A stretch of 64,000 nt of DNA, from NCBI GenBank assembly GCA_900758375.1, contig CAAERJ010000055.1, positions 1-64,000 of the forward strand, in the 5' to 3' direction. This stretch comes from an uncultured Collinsella sp. (GTDB lineage Bacteria; Actinomycetota; Coriobacteriia; Coriobacteriales; Coriobacteriaceae). Positions 43,165-52,043 of this stretch are shown here, piece by piece (within the stretch, counting starts at the first letter, position 1; every line of letters begins with the position of its first letter). The translations under genes were made by a program, and so were the position numbers. The notes beneath the pieces are model-generated. The model ran no database searches, had not been told where the DNA came from, and was given only the letters and a program-made list of their open reading frames with translations.

Positions 43165-44409
43165 TTATTCGTGATCTTGGTAAATCTCACGTGGAGCGAG
43201 CTCGGAATGCTTGCGTTTTAAGGTCTTAGGGGCCTTATACGTGTTGCTCTCGAAGTCGATATACTCGGTCTGTTTGAGCAAACGCTCAATCATCTCCTCG
43301 TGATCGAACAGCTCCCATGCCTCATGCACGGCATCGAGCTTGGCATGCGTCTCGGGACGACGCGGCATAAACAGCGTGCAGCAATCGGGCGCTGCCTCGG
43401 TCGAGATATCAAACGTGCCGATTTCCTCAGCACGCGCGATGATCTCCTGCTTATCAGAACCAATGAGCGGACGGAACACGGGGATCTTGACGGCCTCGTT
43501 GACGGCCATGATGTTCTCAAGCGTCTGGGAAGCAACCTGACCGAGTGATTCACCGGTCACGATAGCCTTGGCGCCCTCGATATGCGCAATGCGCTCGGCA
43601 ACCGAATACATAATGCGACGGTACATGATCACGCGCAGGTTGCTGGGGCAGGTCACCGAGATCTCGCGCTGGCAGTCGCCAAACGGGACAACGTACAGGC
43701 GACCGATCTGAACGCCCGGCTCAAGCGCACGGATGATGTCCTGCACCAAATACTCGCTCGTATCAGGCGTCTGCGGACGACCGGAGAAATGTACCGGCAC
43801 GCACACCGCGCCGCGACGCGCGAGCATCCAGGTCGCCACTGGGGAATCGATACCCGAAGAAAGCAGCGTCACGACCTTGCCGGCAGATCCCACCGGCAGA
43901 CCGCCTACGCCGCGCTCGGAGCGCGCATACACGTAGACGCTACCCTGGACCACCAGCACGTGCACCATTGCGTCGGGATCGTGCATCTGGACCTTTTTAT
44001 CGGGAAACGCCTCGCACAGCACCTCGCCAACCTGTCGATTGATATCAATCGAGGTGAGCTCGTAGTCGGTGTTAGACCGCTTGGCATGTACCTTAAACGA
44101 CTCAAAGGGACCAAATTCGCGCAGCGCCTTCACGGCGGCGGCGCAGTACTCCTGCGGGTCGCGGTTGGTGTGGTACGCCAGGGACACGCGGGCAACGCCG
44201 GGGACGGTGCGAATGACGCGCGCCGCCTCGTCGGCTTGATGCTCGTTAAAGGTCACGAGGATATAACCGGAAATTCGAGACACGGCATTCACGGAAAAGG
44301 CGGCCAAGGCCGCCTTGATGTTATCCATGAGGATATGCTCAAAATGTGCGCGGTTCTTGCCCTTCAGTCCAACCTCGTGATAGTGGACCAGGCAGACGCG
44401 GGCTGCCAT
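43165..44409 (-). CDS. thiI: tRNA 4-thiouridine synthase ThiI
   Basis: 414 residues: N-terminal ferredoxin-like/THUMP domains, and a PP-loop pyrophosphatase SSGIDSPVATWML. No C-terminal rhodanese domain, as is typical of Gram-positive forms. Makes s4U8 in tRNA. Confidence 0.93.
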   Translation of the reverse strand: MAARVCLVHYHEVGLKGKNRAHFEHILMDNIKAALAAFSVNAVSRISGYILVTFNEHQADEAARVIRTVPGVARVSLAYHTNRDPQEYCAAAVKALREFGPFESFKVHAKRSNTDYELTSIDINRQVGEVLCEAFPDKKVQMHDPDAMVHVLVVQGSVYVYARSERGVGGLPVGSAGKVVTLLSSGIDSPVATWMLARRGAVCVPVHFSGRPQTPDTSEYLVQDIIRALEPGVQIGRLYVVPFGDCQREISVTCPSNLRVIMYRRIMYSVAERIAHIEGAKAIVTGESLGQVASQTLENIMAVNEAVKIPVFRPLIGSDKQEIIARAEEIGTFDISTEAAPDCCTLFMPRRPETHAKLDAVHEAWELFDHEEMIERLLKQTEYIDFESNTYKAPKTLKRKHSELAPREIYQDHE

Positions 44410-44691
44410 TTAGGCTTCAGCAACCTTGTGGCCGAGCGCCTTCTCATAACGGGCCTCGTCGTAGGAGATATCGCCGTCGACAATCTCGTCCATAGCCATC
44501 GAGATGGTATCGGCACCGGAGAGTGCAATGGTGATGTCGTCGACATCCTGAACGGCGAGCACGCGGTTGTGCTGGCCACGCAGCATGCTGTTAATGTCGC
44601 AGGCGCGCTTGGAGGCAAGCGAGGCGAGCAGGAAGCGGTTGTGATCGGTCTTCTCCAGAAGATCGTCAATGCAAGGCTTTACAACGGACAC
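44410..44691 (-). CDS. rpoZ: RNA polymerase omega subunit
   Basis: 93 residues, GTG start; SKRACDINSMLRG core motif. Assists assembly of RNA polymerase. Lies in the conserved mihF-gmk-rpoZ order. Confidence 0.92.
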   Translation of the reverse strand: MSVVKPCIDDLLEKTDHNRFLLASLASKRACDINSMLRGQHNRVLAVQDVDDITIALSGADTISMAMDEIVDGDISYDEARYEKALGHKVAEA

Positions 44692-44696
44692 GGACC

Positions 44697-45266
44697 TCAG
44701 ATCCTTTCATGCATATCGAGAACGCGAACGAGCTCATCGGTCGCGCGGTCGAGATCGTCATTAACCACGACGTCGTCGTAGCGGTCGGCAAGGGCAAGCT
44801 CATGGGCGGCGTTTGCCATACGCAGCTCGATCGTCTCGGGCGTCTCGGTACCGCGACCGACCAGACGCTCGCGGAGCACCTCGAGCGAAGGCGGCTTGAT
44901 AAAAATCAGCACGGCCTCGGGGAAACGCTCCTTGACCTGCAAGGCACCCTGGACATCGATCTCCAAGATTAGAGACGAACCAGAGGCAAGCTTGGATGTG
45001 ACCTCGCTCACCAAGGTGCCGTAGCAGTTACCGTGGACCTCGGCCCACTCAACAAACTCGCCGTTTGCCACGCGGCGGTCGAACTCCTCGCGCGTCAGAA
45101 AAAAGTAATTGACGCCGTCGACCTCGCCTTTGCGTGGGGCTCGCGTGGTAGCCGAAACCGTCAGGCCCAGGTTAGAGCGACGCTCGCGCACACGAGTGAC
45201 GAGCGTGCCCTTGCCTGCACCTGACGGTCCAGAAATCACAAAGAGCTTTGAATCCTGAGCGCTCAC
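44697..45266 (-). CDS. gmk: Guanylate kinase
   Basis: 189 residues, GTG start. P-loop SGPSGAGKGTL and TTRAPRKGEVDGVNYFF define GMP kinase. It follows mihF by direct stop-start contact (TAAGTG). Confidence 0.95.
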   Translation of the reverse strand: MSAQDSKLFVISGPSGAGKGTLVTRVRERRSNLGLTVSATTRAPRKGEVDGVNYFFLTREEFDRRVANGEFVEWAEVHGNCYGTLVSEVTSKLASGSSLILEIDVQGALQVKERFPEAVLIFIKPPSLEVLRERLVGRGTETPETIELRMANAAHELALADRYDDVVVNDDLDRATDELVRVLDMHERI

Positions 45267-45575
45267 TTATTTGGTCAGCTGCTCGAGGAGCTGCTCGCGC
45301 TGACGGACACCGAGGCCCTGGACGCGGCGGGTAGCGGAGATGCCGAGCTCCTCCATGATCTTGGCGGCCTTGGCCTTGCCATAACCGGGCAGGGACTCGA
45401 TGAGGGTGGAAACCTTCATGCGGGAAGCGATGGGGTCATCGGAGTTGAGCACGGACTCGAGGGACTTCTCGCCCTTCTTGATCTGCTCGCGAAGCTCAGC
45501 GCGGGCGTGACGTGCGGCAGCAGCCTTCTCAAGAGCCTGCTTGCGCTGCTCGTCGGTAAGCTGAGGGAGTGCCAT
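45267..45575 (-). CDS. mihF: Actinobacterial integration host factor
   Basis: 102 residues starting MALPQLTDEQRKQALE. The C-terminal HhH-like core LIESLPGYGKAKAAKIMEELG marks the mIHF family, a nucleoid protein of Actinobacteria unrelated in fold to enterobacterial IHF. GGAGGTTC precedes the ATG. Its neighbourhood with gmk is conserved. Confidence 0.93.
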   Translation of the reverse strand: MALPQLTDEQRKQALEKAAAARHARAELREQIKKGEKSLESVLNSDDPIASRMKVSTLIESLPGYGKAKAAKIMEELGISATRRVQGLGVRQREQLLEQLTK

Positions 45576-45815
45576 TCGAACCTCCAAATAGTTGGGTTAT
45601 ATCTGATGCAATAATTGGCATTTTAGCACGTAAAACGCACTAAATGCCCAATCGACGGCACCATAGATTAGACGATACCTGCGAAAAGTGCAATATACGG
45701 AGGTCAAAGTTAAGCCCCTGACCTGCGATTCCACACAAAGGATGGGAAAGTTTTCGCAGGCACAGGGGCTAATTTGTGCTAATGAGACCCAAAAGTGGTG
45801 ACTTGAGGGAATCTT
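45576..45815 (-). promoter_or_regulatory. Intergenic region between pyrF and mihF with competing hairpins
   Basis: AGCCCCTG (45,713) pairs with CAGGGGCT (45,763); inside it CCTGCGA (45,722) pairs with TCGCAGG (45,754). A further CCTGCGAAAA (45,678-45,687) can pair instead with TTTTCGCAGG (45,751-45,760). The alternatives exclude each other. No gene is seen; it may be a terminator for the pyr operon or a leader for mihF. Confidence 0.6.
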
Positions 45816-46532
45816 TTAGGCGACGTTTTCGACCAGCTCGGCAACGATGGCGTCAAATGCGGCAACAGGGTCGTCGGCACCGGTGATGGGTCGGCCCACC
45901 ACGATGTGGCTCGCACCGCGCTCGATAGCCTGGGAAGGCGTCGCCACGCGGGATTGATCGCCCAGGGCGGCACCCACCGGACGCACGCCCGGAGTCACAA
46001 TGAGGGCATCGGGGCCCAGCAGCTCACGCATATCGTGGGCCTCCATCGGCGAGCACACGATGCCGTCGATGCCGTTAGCCTGGGCAAGCTTTGCCAGGCG
46101 GGCGGCCTCCTCGGCCACGGGCGACTCGACACCGATCTCGCTCAAGGCATCCTGGTTCATGCTCGTGAGCACGGTAATGGCAACGAGCTTGGCGCGGTCC
46201 TCGCGAGCCTCCTCGGCACCCTCGCGGCAGGCAGCGAGCATAGCGCCCGAGCCCAGACCGTGGACCGAAAGCAGGTCGGCACCGGCAAGCGAGGCGGAAC
46301 GGGCGGCACCGCGCACCTGATGCGGAATGTCATGGAACTTGAGGTCGAGGAAGACGTTAAAGCCCAGGTCCTTGAACGTCTTGACGATCTCGGGGCCCTC
46401 AGCGTAATAGAGCGTCATGCCCACCTTGAGCCAAGCGGCATGACCAGAAAGTTCATGGGCGAGCTCAAGCGCACGCTCACGGTCGCAGTCGAGGGCGACG
46501 ATAACGCGGTCGCGGGCATCGGTCTCTAGCAT
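45816..46532 (-). CDS. pyrF: Orotidine 5-phosphate decarboxylase
   Basis: 238 residues starting MLETDARDRVIVALD. Active segment FLDLKFHDIP with catalytic Lys and Asp, and TPGVRPVG phosphate loop. Last step of UMP synthesis. The start overlaps pyrD by 7 bases. Confidence 0.95.
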   Translation of the reverse strand: MLETDARDRVIVALDCDRERALELAHELSGHAAWLKVGMTLYYAEGPEIVKTFKDLGFNVFLDLKFHDIPHQVRGAARSASLAGADLLSVHGLGSGAMLAACREGAEEAREDRAKLVAITVLTSMNQDALSEIGVESPVAEEAARLAKLAQANGIDGIVCSPMEAHDMRELLGPDALIVTPGVRPVGAALGDQSRVATPSQAIERGASHIVVGRPITGADDPVAAFDAIVAELVENVA

Positions 46533-47449
46533 TCGAAAGCACCTACCAGCTCGTTGATGTCCTTCACGCCCTGGGACTCCGCCCAGGCCTCGAGCTCGTG
46601 CGCGATCTTGAGCGAAGCGCACGGATCGACAAAGTTGGCCATGCCGACCGACACGCAGGTGGCGCCAGCCAGGATAAACTCGGCCGCATCTTCGCCCGTC
46701 ATGACGCCGCCGACACCGTTGATGGGGATATCGACGGCCTGAGCAACCTCCCAGACCATGCGAACGGCGATGTGGTGGCACAGCGGGCCCGAAAGGCCGC
46801 CCTTGGGCTTGGCCACACGGGACTTACGGGTATGAACGTCGATGGCCATGCCCTGGATGGAGTTGATGACCGAAAGGCCGTCGGCACCCGCGGCTTCGAG
46901 AGCCTTGGCAATCTCGGCGACGTTAACCGGAGCCATCTTGACGAACAGCGGCTTATCGGTCACCTTGCGGCAGGCAGCCATAACGGCAGAGGCGCCCTCG
47001 GGCGAGGAGCCCATGGCGGCACCGCCGGCGGCAATATTGGGGCAGCTCACGTTGATCTCGTAACCGGCAGCCCAGGGGCACAGCTCGTCATACATCTCGA
47101 GCGCGCGAACAAACTCGTCAACGGAGTGGCCGGCAACCTGGCAAATGACCTGGCAACCGTCCTTGGAAAGCTGCTCGAGCCACGGGCCGGACTCACGGGC
47201 AAAGGCAGCCACGCCGGGGTTCTGAAGGCCCACGGAGTTGATCATGCCGCCCGGGATCTCGGCCATGCGGGGCGCGGGGTTGCCGGGCCAGGGCTCGGCA
47301 GCACAACCCTTGGTGGTGATGGCGCCCAGTTGGGAGACATCAAAGAAGTTCTGGAACTGCCATCCGTAGCCAAAGGTACCGGCTGCGGTGTTGATGGGGT
47401 TCTGCATCTTGACGCCGCCGAAATCGACGGCCATGTTCACGTTACCCAC
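46526..47449 (-). CDS. pyrD: Dihydroorotate dehydrogenase catalytic subunit (1B)
   Basis: 307 residues, GTG start overlapping the pyrK stop. FMN enzyme with NTAAGTFGYG, INSVGLQNPG and the catalytic-Cys motif NVSCPNI. The 1B type works with PyrK to pass electrons to NAD. Confidence 0.94.
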   Translation of the reverse strand: MGNVNMAVDFGGVKMQNPINTAAGTFGYGWQFQNFFDVSQLGAITTKGCAAEPWPGNPAPRMAEIPGGMINSVGLQNPGVAAFARESGPWLEQLSKDGCQVICQVAGHSVDEFVRALEMYDELCPWAAGYEINVSCPNIAAGGAAMGSSPEGASAVMAACRKVTDKPLFVKMAPVNVAEIAKALEAAGADGLSVINSIQGMAIDVHTRKSRVAKPKGGLSGPLCHHIAVRMVWEVAQAVDIPINGVGGVMTGEDAAEFILAGATCVSVGMANFVDPCASLKIAHELEAWAESQGVKDINELVGAFEC

Positions 47450-48240
47450 TAGAAGACCACCACCTTGGAAGCATCAAACACGGGGCCGCACATGCAGGCG
47501 CCCTTCATACCGTCGACCGTCTCGACATTGCAGGTGTTGCAGGCGCCAAAGCCACAGCTCATCATGCGCTCGAGCGACACCTCGCAGTACGCGCCGGCCT
47601 CGGCGGCAGCGGCGGCGACCTTCTTCATCATGACGGCGGGACCACAGCTGGCGACGTAGTCGTAACCGCCCTCTCCGAGCAGCTCGGCGGCAGGATCGGT
47701 GCAGAAGCCGTGCGTGCCCAACGAGCCGTCGTCGGTGCATACGTTGACCGTAGCTCCCAGCGCGCGGAACTCATCGACGCCCACGGCCTTGGACGCGGTG
47801 CCAAAGCCCAGGCACACGTCAACGTCCACGCCCTGCTCGGCAAGCATGCCAGCCAGGCAGAGCACGGGCGGAACGCCAATGCCGCCAGCGACGAGCAGCG
47901 CCTTCCTGGTGCCCTCGGGCACGAGCCAGCCGCGGCCGCCGGGGCCCAACAGATTAGAGGTGGAACCGGGAGCCATCTGCGACAGACGGCGGGTATCGTC
48001 GCCCACGACGGCGTACCACAGCTCAACGGTGCCGGCCTCGGCGTCGGCGCGGTAGTAGCTCAGAGGCACGCGAAGCAGCGAGGACGCATCGCCGGGCACG
48101 GCGATGTTCACAAACTGACCGGGCTTGAGCGCACTTGCAAGCTTGGGGGCCGAGATGACGAGCGAGAAGATGCCGTCGGCGATCTCCCGGTTCGAGACGA
48201 CCTCGAAGTCGTGCATGCGTGCAGTGGAAGGTGTGGGCAT
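47449..48240 (-). CDS. pyrK: Dihydroorotate dehydrogenase electron-transfer subunit
   Basis: 263 residues. FAD/NAD-binding ferredoxin reductase fold with AGGIGVPPVL, and a C-terminal [2Fe-2S] site CGFGACNTC with a following Cys in GACMCGP. Pairs with PyrD. Confidence 0.93.
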   Translation of the reverse strand: MPTPSTARMHDFEVVSNREIADGIFSLVISAPKLASALKPGQFVNIAVPGDASSLLRVPLSYYRADAEAGTVELWYAVVGDDTRRLSQMAPGSTSNLLGPGGRGWLVPEGTRKALLVAGGIGVPPVLCLAGMLAEQGVDVDVCLGFGTASKAVGVDEFRALGATVNVCTDDGSLGTHGFCTDPAAELLGEGGYDYVASCGPAVMMKKVAAAAAEAGAYCEVSLERMMSCGFGACNTCNVETVDGMKGACMCGPVFDASKVVVF

Positions 48241-48287
48241 AGACGCTCCAATCCCCCATGCGGTTGCATGGTCTAAACGAATAGAAA

Positions 48288-48312
48288 GCGCGGCACCGCA
48301 AGGGCGCCGCGC
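48288..48312 (-). terminator. Weak terminator or attenuator between pyrC and pyrK
   Basis: GCGCGGC pairs with GCCGCGC over an 11-base loop; TTTCTATTC follows on the minus strand. The U-run is imperfect, so partial read-through is expected. Confidence 0.5.
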
Positions 48313-48332
48313 ACAAAAGCGATAAGGCTATG

Positions 48333-49622
48333 CTAGCAGATGCAGCCGTCGGCAAGCGTCTGTTTACCGCCGACAAACACATCGGTGGCACGACCGGTAA
48401 GCGTGCGGCCGGCGAAGCCGGAGTTCTCGGCACGCGACTCGTAACCGCCCTCGCCAACCGTCCAGGTTGCGGCGGGGTCGAACACGGTCAGGTCAGCAAC
48501 GGAGCCCGCCTTGACCTGAACCTGGTCGAGGCCCAGGATCTCACGCGGTTTGATGGCCATGAGCTCGACCATGCGGCCCACGCTCATCTTGCCCGTGTTG
48601 ACCAGCTCGGTGAGCACGAGCGACAGCGAGGTCTCGAGGCCGATCATGCCAAAGGGTGCGAGCTCGAACTCGCGGGCCTTCTCCCACGGAGTGTGCGGAG
48701 CGTGATCGGTGACGATAACGTCGACGGTACCGTCGATGACACCCTGACGGATGGCCTCGGCGTCCTCGTCGGTGCGCAGCGGCGGATTGACCTTGAGCGA
48801 GGTGTTGTAGGTCTCGTCCAGGTCGTTCTCGGTCAGGAACATGTGGTGCGGGGTAGCCTCGCAGGTAACCTGAACGCCAGCGGCCTTACCGGCTCGCACG
48901 AGTTCCAGGCCATGGGCGGTGGAGATGTGCTGGATGTGCAGCTTGGCACCGGTCAGCTTGGCGATCTCGATGTCGCGAGCGATCTGGAGCTCCTCGCCGG
49001 CAGCCGGCCAGCCCTCGAGAGCCAGACGGGTCGAGACCTTGCCCTCGTTGATCTGGCCGTGGCCGACCAGGTCCTCGTCCTGGCAGTGGCTCATAAAGAC
49101 CTTGCCGAACATCTTGCCGTAGTCCATGCAGCGACGGAGCATGCCCGCGCCCTGCACGCCGCGACCGTCGTCGGTGAAGGCGACGGCGCCGTGGGCGACC
49201 ATATCGCCCATCTCGGACATGGCCTCGCCCTTAAGACCACGGGTCATGGCGCCCGACGGATAGACGCGGCAGTGACCGACCTCGGCAGCGCGGGACTTGA
49301 CGAACTCCACGACGGTGCCGTTATCGGTGACGGGATCGGTGTTGGGCATGGAACACACGCCGGTAAAGCCGCCCTTGGCAGCTGCGCGGGTGCCGCTCTC
49401 GATGTCCTCTTTGACCTCGTAGCCGGGCTCGCGAAGGTGAACGTGCATATCCACCAGGCCGGGGACGAGGTACTTGCCGGAAAGGTCGCGGACCTCGGCT
49501 CCCTCGACGGCGAGATTCTCGCCGACCTCGGCGATCTTGTCGCCGTCAATCAGGACGTCAACGACACCGTCAAGCTCGACGGACGGGTCGACGACGTGGG
49601 CATTCTTAAGAAGCAAGGCCAT
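48333..49622 (-). CDS. pyrC: Dihydroorotase
   Basis: 429 residues starting MALLLKNAHVVDPS. Metal motif DMHVHLREPG, further His in HIQHIS, and DHAPHT. Forms dihydroorotate. GGAGGTGCC precedes the ATG; the start overlaps pyrB. Confidence 0.94.
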   Translation of the reverse strand: MALLLKNAHVVDPSVELDGVVDVLIDGDKIAEVGENLAVEGAEVRDLSGKYLVPGLVDMHVHLREPGYEVKEDIESGTRAAAKGGFTGVCSMPNTDPVTDNGTVVEFVKSRAAEVGHCRVYPSGAMTRGLKGEAMSEMGDMVAHGAVAFTDDGRGVQGAGMLRRCMDYGKMFGKVFMSHCQDEDLVGHGQINEGKVSTRLALEGWPAAGEELQIARDIEIAKLTGAKLHIQHISTAHGLELVRAGKAAGVQVTCEATPHHMFLTENDLDETYNTSLKVNPPLRTDEDAEAIRQGVIDGTVDVIVTDHAPHTPWEKAREFELAPFGMIGLETSLSLVLTELVNTGKMSVGRMVELMAIKPREILGLDQVQVKAGSVADLTVFDPAATWTVGEGGYESRAENSGFAGRTLTGRATDVFVGGKQTLADGCIC

Positions 49623-50550
49623 TATCGGCACCTCCAAGCAGCAGATACAGGATAGCCATACGCACGCAGATACCGGCGTAGACCTGCTCCAGGATGACGG
49701 AGCGTTGCGGGTGGTCGGCCATATAGGAGTCGAACTCAACGCCGCGGTTGATGGGGCCCGGGTGGCAGATGATCGCATCGGGCTTCATGAGCTTCTCGCG
49801 GTCCTTGGTCAGGCCGAAGAGCTTGTGGTACTCGCGAATGGTCGGGAACGGGGCACCCTCGAGGCGCTCCTGCTGCACGCGCAGCATGTAGACGACGTCC
49901 AGCTCGGGCAGGACGGAATCGAGGTCGCTCGTCACGTGGTCGCAGCCCAGGACCTCGGGCGCCGGCGGCAGCAGCGTGCCGGGGGCGACGGCGTAGGTCT
50001 CGCAGCCCATGATCTTAAGGGCGGGGATCAGCGAGCCGCACACGCGGGAGTGGGCGATATCGCCGACGACGGCGACCTTCAGACCGTGGAAGTCACCCTT
50101 GTGCTCCCAGATGGTGTACAGGTCGAGCAGGGCCTGCGTGGGATGGTTGTGCTTGCCGTCACCGGCGCAGATGACGCTTGCGGGCGAGTTCTGCGTGACG
50201 ATGTAGGGAGCACCGGCGTGCTTATCGCGAACGACGATGCAGTCGATCTTATAGGCGTTGAGGGTCTCGACGGTGTCGACGAGGCTCTCACCCTTGACCG
50301 TGGAGGTCGAGGAGCCGCCAAAGTTAAGGCTGTCGGCCGAAAGACGCTTCTCGGCGAGCTCGAAGGAGCTGCGGGTGCGCGTCGAGGGCTCGTTGAACAT
50401 GTTGACGATGGTCTTGCCCTTGAGCGTGGGGACCTTCTTAATCGCACGCTCGTTGACCTCGGAGAACGCCTTGGCGGTCTCGAGGATGAGCTTAATGTCC
50501 TCTTCGGAGTACTCGGTAATGTCGATCAGGTGCTTATGGTTGAACGCCAC
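49606..50550 (-). CDS. pyrB: Aspartate carbamoyltransferase
   Basis: 314 residues. Carbamoyl-phosphate motif EPSTRTRSSFELA and C-terminal HPGPINRGVE. Start at the GTG 50,550 chosen since GGAGGTGA lies 8 bases upstream; a GTG at 50,562 would sit on that site. Confidence 0.93.
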   Translation of the reverse strand: MAFNHKHLIDITEYSEEDIKLILETAKAFSEVNERAIKKVPTLKGKTIVNMFNEPSTRTRSSFELAEKRLSADSLNFGGSSTSTVKGESLVDTVETLNAYKIDCIVVRDKHAGAPYIVTQNSPASVICAGDGKHNHPTQALLDLYTIWEHKGDFHGLKVAVVGDIAHSRVCGSLIPALKIMGCETYAVAPGTLLPPAPEVLGCDHVTSDLDSVLPELDVVYMLRVQQERLEGAPFPTIREYHKLFGLTKDREKLMKPDAIICHPGPINRGVEFDSYMADHPQRSVILEQVYAGICVRMAILYLLLGGADNGLAS

Positions 50551-50554
50551 GGTA

Positions 50555-51139
50555 CTACTCACCTCCCAGCGGCGCGGAGCCCACGTGGGAACCCGGCGCG
50601 ACGTCGTTAATCTCGACGGCGGTGTGGCCGTCGACTTCCTTCATATATAGGTGCACATTCTCCTCATGCGACGAGGGAACGTTCTTGCCGACAAAGTCCG
50701 GCGAGATGGGGAGCTCACGGTGGCCGCGGTCAACGAGAACTGCCAGCTCAATACGGCTCGGACGGCCCAGATCCATGACGGCGTCCAGAGCGGCGCGAAT
50801 GGTACGGCCCGTATACAGGATGTCGTCCACCAGCACGACGCGTTTGCCGTCGACGCTAAAGGGAATGTTGGTGGCGTGGATCGCGGGAGCGAAATTGGTA
50901 GCGTAGTCATCGCGGTAGAAGCTGATGTCGAGGCTGCCGAGCGGAACGTCGACGCCCTCGATCTCCTTGATCTCCTCGGCGAGCTTCTTTGCCAGAAGGT
51001 CGCCGCGCGTGACGATGCCGACCAGAGCGAGGTCTTCACAGCCCTCGTTGCGCTCGAGAATCTCGTGCGCGATGCGGGTCATCGCTCGATTGACGGCGGT
51101 CTCGTCCATGATGACCGCCTTGGGGGAAGTCGTGCCCAT
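50555..51139 (-). CDS. pyrR: PyrR regulator and uracil phosphoribosyltransferase
   Basis: 194 residues with the PRPP motif VVLVDDILYTGRTIRAALD. PyrR binds UMP and a leader RNA to control the pyr operon. Heads the operon and follows a structured leader. Confidence 0.94.
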   Translation of the reverse strand: MGTTSPKAVIMDETAVNRAMTRIAHEILERNEGCEDLALVGIVTRGDLLAKKLAEEIKEIEGVDVPLGSLDISFYRDDYATNFAPAIHATNIPFSVDGKRVVLVDDILYTGRTIRAALDAVMDLGRPSRIELAVLVDRGHRELPISPDFVGKNVPSSHEENVHLYMKEVDGHTAVEINDVAPGSHVGSAPLGGE

Positions 51140-51310
51140 CGATCTCCTTCCTCACATGTCTTGACTGCTGACACAGTCAAAAAAATAGATGCCCGACCGC
51201 TCAAAGCGGACCAGACACCCACAGGAAAGGCTGCTCTTAGGCAGCTATGTAATTCCATGTGGGTATCTCGTACCCCTTTAATGGTCAAGGGATAGTGTAG
51301 CCAACCTCGA
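51140..51310 (-). promoter_or_regulatory. Probable PyrR-responsive pyr operon leader
   Basis: On the minus strand, ACCCACA and TGTGGGT enclose GCTGC-CTAAGA-GCAGC, followed by a CCGCT-TTG-AGCGG stem and TTTTTTT. A further TTGACTG/CAGTCAA hairpin lies just before the pyrR ribosome site. The CC-UAAGAG-like loop is near the known PyrR-binding loop consensus. A TACACT -10 box lies near 51,297. Confidence 0.6.
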
Positions 51311-51504
51311 ACTTAATTGCGAGCATAAATACAGAGCAATCCGTAAACGGAGCCCAATGCTCAATAAACCTATATATATTTGTGGGACGAGCTTGAAAAC
51401 GCACGCACGAGCTGGCATAATCCCCTCTGCTGCACGCAAATCGGATCTACGTCCAGGGCCGTGGCGTGGGCACTATCGCCAAAAGAGAAATATCTCTGTG
51501 TAGA

Positions 51505-51536
51505 TTACGCACAGGGAGCTGCTTCTGTGCTATAGT
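51505..51536 (+). promoter_or_regulatory. rpmB promoter
   Basis: An extended -10 TGCTATAGT ends at 51,536; a weak -35 TTACGC lies 20 bases upstream. The rpmB ATG is about 55 bases on. Between this and the pyr leader I see no gene. Confidence 0.5.
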
Positions 51537-51590
51537 TCAGGCTTGTTTGTTAACGCGACATGTTCGTTTGTCGCCCAAGGAGGGTCAGTT

Positions 51591-51779
51591 ATGTCCAAAG
51601 TTTGCGAAGTTTGCGGTAAGCACCCCGTTGCCGGTCGCTCCATCAGCCACTCTCACCGCGTCACCAACCGTAAGTTCCGCCCCAACATCCAGCGCGTCTA
51701 CGTCGTCGTCGATGGTCACCGTCGCAAGATGAACGTTTGCTCCACCTGCCTCAAGTCCGGCAAGGTTGCGCGCTCCTAA
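51591..51779 (+). CDS. rpmB: Ribosomal protein L28
   Basis: 62 residues with CEVCGKHP and CSTCLKSG, the zinc-binding (C+) form of L28. AAGGAGGG precedes the ATG. Part of the 50S subunit. Confidence 0.95.
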   Translation: MSKVCEVCGKHPVAGRSISHSHRVTNRKFRPNIQRVYVVVDGHRRKMNVCSTCLKSGKVARS

Positions 51780-51848
51780 ATAAGGTCTTACCAACAAGTA
51801 CCTCGGACTCTCCGGGTCAAAGACCTCGCGTTCACATAGAACTTACCA

Positions 51849-51880
51849 AAGGCGCTCTCCCCTACGGAGGGCGCCTTTTT
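51849..51880 (+). terminator. rpmB terminator
   Basis: AAGGCGCTCTCC pairs with GGAGGGCGCCTT (one mismatch) over a short loop and is followed by TTTTT. Confidence 0.85.
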
Positions 51881-51885
51881 GCACT

Positions 51886-52000
51886 CATTCGGGACAGACT
51901 TACATGAGTGTTTTCACGCATTAGGGACAGACTTAGATGGGTGCTTTCCCACTCATTGGGGACAGACTTAGATGGGTGTTTTCACGCATTGGGGACAGAC
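51886..52000. repeat. REP-like repeats, left block
   Basis: GGGACAGACTTA or a close form starts at 51,891, 51,924, 51,959 and 51,992 (spacing 33, 35, 33), each followed by ATG(A/G)GTG-like and CAC(T/G)CATT elements. The same unit occurs inverted on the other side of the transposase gene. Confidence 0.82.
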
Positions 52001-52043
52001 ATGACGCACGCATGCGGCGTCCCGATCGGCTCCGGCCCCTATC

